DNA from: Tolypothrix campylonemoides VB511288
GTDB taxonomy: Bacteria; Cyanobacteriota; Cyanobacteriia; Cyanobacteriales; Nostocaceae
Assembly: GCA_000828075.3 (NCBI GenBank)
Contig: JXCB02000001.1
Location: forward strand, 105,661-139,650
DNA: 33,990 nt
Direction: 5' to 3'
In this document: positions 31,546 through 33,990 of the stretch, one piece after another
Numbering within the stretch: the first letter of the stretch is position 1
Layout: the number at the start of each line of letters is the position of its first letter
The notes under the pieces: model-generated
The model's database searches: none
Told to the model about the DNA's origin: nothing
Seen by the model: only the letters and a program-made list of their open reading frames with translations
Made by a program: the position numbers and the translations under genes

Positions 31546-33990
31546 ATGATAGTTGAATGGTTCACTACCTGGGTAGCTACAAAAGCAGTTGGATTTCTTG
31601 TCAAGACTATTATCAACGAAGATTTTGTCAAAGATTTAGTCAAGGACTACGCCAAAGATTTCTTCAAGCATATCTTTAATAATCTTGCAACCGCGCCCTT
31701 TCAGCAAGAACCACTTCAAAAAGCTGTGATTATGGCGCTGACAGAATTTTTGCAACTCATGCAGCAGCAGTTAAAAGTTCGTTGCAAACTGTCTGAAGCT
31801 GAAATTAAAGAGTATACGACAGACATCAATAAATTTATCCGCGATCGCTCGGTTAAGGAAATTCTTGGAAAGGCTTTTGATATTAGTTGTGATTCTCTAG
31901 AGGCGAAAACTCTGGAAGATAGCTGGCGAAGACTTCATTTAAAACCTCTACCACCTAAGTTTAACTGGCAAACACTGACAGAACAGTATTTCACACAAGT
32001 TCAAGAAATTCTTTTGGAGTCAGAGGAGTTACGCTATATCCTGGAATTCCAAAAGTTAAACAATATTGAAAATAACACTAAAGAAATTGCTGGAATTATC
32101 CCAGATTTTAATTTAATTAAATATCAAGAAGCCATTCGCGAGCGCTACGCCAATCTAAAATTAGATAGTCTAGATACCAGCGGTTACGCCTATAACGAAT
32201 TACGTTTATGGCGAATGTTTATCCCTCAAAATGTGCGGGAAGTTCACCAAGTTTTACCACAAGTTCACGAACTGCCTAAAGAACATTTCCGACAACTGCG
32301 AGAAAGGAACGAACTAGAAGCCGAAGAAATTGCACTAGAAGAGTTAGAACGCCACAAGCGAGTTTATTTTGAACAGCAAGTACGTTCAGTTAAAGATATT
32401 GTCGAGGACAAACAGAATTATAAGTATCTTGTGATTTTAGGCGATCCTGGTTCCGGGAAATCTACATTATTGCAGTACCTAGCGTTAGATTGGGTAGAAC
32501 AAACACTTGATCAGCTTCATAAAAAAAATCATCTACCAATTCCGTTGCTGATTGAATTACGCGCTTATATGCGGCGACGGGAGGACAAAGAATGCAATAA
32601 CTTTCTGGAATTCTTCCATAAATGTAGCGGTGCGATCGCTCATCTGAATCAGCATCAATTGCAGGAACAACTCAAGGCTGGTAACGCCTTGGTGATGTTT
32701 GATGGTTTGGATGAAGTTTTTGATCCTGGTAGGCGAGAAGATGTCATTACAGATATTCATCGCTTCACAAATGAGTATCCCAATGTGCAGGTGATTGTGA
32801 CTTCTCGCGTTATTGGCTACAAAGCACAACGCTTGCGAGATGCTGAGTTTAAGCATTTCATGCTGCAAGATTTGGAACCAGAACAAATTCAAGATTTTAT
32901 CAATCGTTGGCATTCTGACACTTTTACTGACAAGGTTGATGGAGATAGAAAAAAAGAGCGACTGCAAAGAGCAATTGACACATCAAAATCGATAGCAGAA
33001 CTTGCAGGGAATCCCCTACTGCTAACGATGATGGCAATTCTAAATCGTAACCAAGAATTGCCAAGAGATAGAGCCGAACTTTACAATCAAGCATCGCGGG
33101 TGCTGCTGCATCAATGGGATGTAGAACGTGCTTTGGTGGAAGATAAGAGGTTAGATCCGAAAACGATAGATTATAAAGATAAGCAAGCGATGCTGCGTCA
33201 AGTTGCTTACCATATGCAAACCAGTGAAAAAGGTTTGGCAGGCAATTTGATAAGTGCGAGTGATTTAGAAAGGATTTTGACTGGGTATTTAAAAACGATA
33301 GAAGTTGATAAAGCCAGAGAAGCTGCGAGAGTGATGATAAATCAACTGCGGACTCGTAACTTTATGTTATGTTTCCTGGGTGCAGATTACTATGCCTTTG
33401 TCCATCGGACATTTTTGGAATATTTCTGTGCTTGGGAGTTCGTCTGGCAGTTTAAAGAATCGCGTACGCTGGAAATTGAAGAACTTAAGAGAGAAGTTTT
33501 TGGCAAACACTGGCATGATGAAACTTGGCATGAAGTTCTGCGGCTGATTGCAGGAATGATTGAGCCAAAATTTGTCGGCGAAATTCTTGATTACTTAATG
33601 GCGCAAAATGGCGAGGCGGAGAAATTTAGCAACTTGTTTTTGGCGGCTAAGTGTCTTTCTGATGTAAGGAATAGGACGGTAATTGCAAAAACTGCTCAGC
33701 AATTACTGAGCCGCTTTAAAGATTTAACCAAATATGACTTAAATTACTATTACGACTCCATGAGAAATTTCTCGTGGAAATTTCTCGTTCAGGAAATCCG
33801 CACTCAAGCAGTTGCAGCAGTTGCAACCACTTGGAAAGATGATAAAGATACCCTCCCCTGGCTCAAAGAACGCGCCACTGCTGATGATAATTCCTATGTG
33901 CGACGTGCAGCACTCCAAGCATTAGCCAGCAACTTCAAAGATGATAAAGATACCCTCCACATCCTCAAAGAACGCGCCACTGCTGATGAT
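31546..33990 (+). CDS. NACHT-type STAND NTPase with C-terminal HEAT-like repeats (3' end beyond window)
   Basis: An open frame of 815 codons from the ATG at 31546 (AGGA upstream) to the last base. Residues 1-285 are helical with no recognised enzyme domain (DFVKDLVKDYAKDFFKHIF, SVKEILGKAFD). The NACHT ATPase has Walker A GDPGSGKST at 299-307, Walker B LVMFDGLDEV around 382-391, the sensor TSRVIGY, and LAGNPLLLTMMAIL. A winged-helix-like part ends with FVHRTFLEYFCAWEF. From about 740, HEAT-like units begin; the last two (33841 and 33943 onward) are nearly identical at 102-bp spacing (KDDKDTL..LKERATADD). STAND NTPases of this layout act as switches, and several bacterial NACHT proteins are anti-phage sensors. 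Defence is the best guess, but no effector domain is visible in the part present. Confidence 0.92.
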   Translation, partial: MIVEWFTTWVATKAVGFLVKTIINEDFVKDLVKDYAKDFFKHIFNNLATAPFQQEPLQKAVIMALTEFLQLMQQQLKVRCKLSEAEIKEYTTDINKFIRDRSVKEILGKAFDISCDSLEAKTLEDSWRRLHLKPLPPKFNWQTLTEQYFTQVQEILLESEELRYILEFQKLNNIENNTKEIAGIIPDFNLIKYQEAIRERYANLKLDSLDTSGYAYNELRLWRMFIPQNVREVHQVLPQVHELPKEHFRQLRERNELEAEEIALEELERHKRVYFEQQVRSVKDIVEDKQNYKYLVILGDPGSGKSTLLQYLALDWVEQTLDQLHKKNHLPIPLLIELRAYMRRREDKECNNFLEFFHKCSGAIAHLNQHQLQEQLKAGNALVMFDGLDEVFDPGRREDVITDIHRFTNEYPNVQVIVTSRVIGYKAQRLRDAEFKHFMLQDLEPEQIQDFINRWHSDTFTDKVDGDRKKERLQRAIDTSKSIAELAGNPLLLTMMAILNRNQELPRDRAELYNQASRVLLHQWDVERALVEDKRLDPKTIDYKDKQAMLRQVAYHMQTSEKGLAGNLISASDLERILTGYLKTIEVDKAREAARVMINQLRTRNFMLCFLGADYYAFVHRTFLEYFCAWEFVWQFKESRTLEIEELKREVFGKHWHDETWHEVLRLIAGMIEPKFVGEILDYLMAQNGEAEKFSNLFLAAKCLSDVRNRTVIAKTAQQLLSRFKDLTKYDLNYYYDSMRNFSWKFLVQEIRTQAVAAVATTWKDDKDTLPWLKERATADDNSYVRRAALQALASNFKDDKDTLHILKERATADD

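Noticed and set aside
32557-32967. 136-codon minus-strand frame
   Set aside because: It lies antisense within the NACHT core, whose plus-strand motifs are unmistakable.
1-33990. CRISPR array, integrase or prophage genes, riboswitches, rRNA
   Set aside because: I looked for regularly spaced direct repeats with unique spacers, phage genes and conserved riboswitch cores and saw none; the tandem repeats present are coding TPR/HEAT units or contiguous heptamers without spacers.

Overview
The window reads as chromosomal DNA of a filamentous, probably heterocyst-forming cyanobacterium (Nostocales, Scytonema/Calothrix/Tolypothrix-like; the genus cannot be fixed from the sequence). Support: many HIP1 octamers (GCGATCGC) inside genes, a SusA-type sucrose synthase of exactly 806 residues, a PatA-like DUF4388-receiver protein, a cyanobacterial GH57/DUF3536 protein, a DnaB intein in the P-loop, DUF4359, KGK and TIGR03792 proteins, heptanucleotide tandem repeats (STRR type), and long intergenic spaces packed with small inverted-repeat elements.

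Layout. 1-936 (-): 5' part of a TPR protein with near-identical 102-bp repeats. 937-3381: gene-free tract with three small elements that look like MITEs, two with exact 8-bp target duplications. 3382-4458 (+): PatA-like response regulator. 4459-6634: a second repeat-rich tract, including a 215-bp element with 16-bp ends and a 12-bp duplication. 6635-7456 (+): Hpt phosphotransfer protein that looks like a truncated CheA-type kinase. 7645-9194 (-): cobA and cbiX/sirB, overlapping by ATGA, for siroheme/cobalamin synthesis. 9527-10210 (-): manganese catalase. 10641-11021 (-): DUF4359 protein. 11138-11211 (+): tRNA-His. 11355-12388: IS630-family element with two frame breaks. 12489-12605 (-): 38-residue membrane microprotein. 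13403-15823 (+): sucrose synthase. 15863-17677 (-): two peptidoglycan-binding-domain proteins. 18087-19181 (-): Ca2+/H+ exchanger. 19753-22449 (+): GH57 enzyme. 22527-22757 (-): transposase fragment. 23329-23892 (-): KGK-like protein. 24763-25175 (+): PPC/DUF296 gene broken at a T9 tract. 25782-28598 (+): dnaB with a 487-residue intein. 28694-29618 (-): FKBP isomerase and a phasin-like coiled-coil protein. 29750-30058 (+): TIGR03792 protein. 30096-30433 (+): Uma2-like pseudogene. 30517-31086 (-): unknown protein. 31546-33990 (+): 5' part of a NACHT-type STAND NTPase with HEAT-like repeats.

How it fits together. The core genes are housekeeping and carbon metabolism: replication helicase, tetrapyrrole branch, sucrose and glucan metabolism, oxidative defence. 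They do not form one large operon. The strongest theme is repeat-driven remodelling. Small elements insert into one another. They extend coding sequences: a shared repeat encodes part of the CobA N-terminus, and about 68 residues inside the DnaB intein are repeat-derived. Homopolymer tracts coincide with frame breaks. Both window ends carry proteins with nearly identical internal repeats, a pattern associated with fast-evolving recognition modules. The likeliest defence-related gene is the NACHT-HEAT protein, cut by the window edge, which faces away from an unrecognised 189-residue protein.
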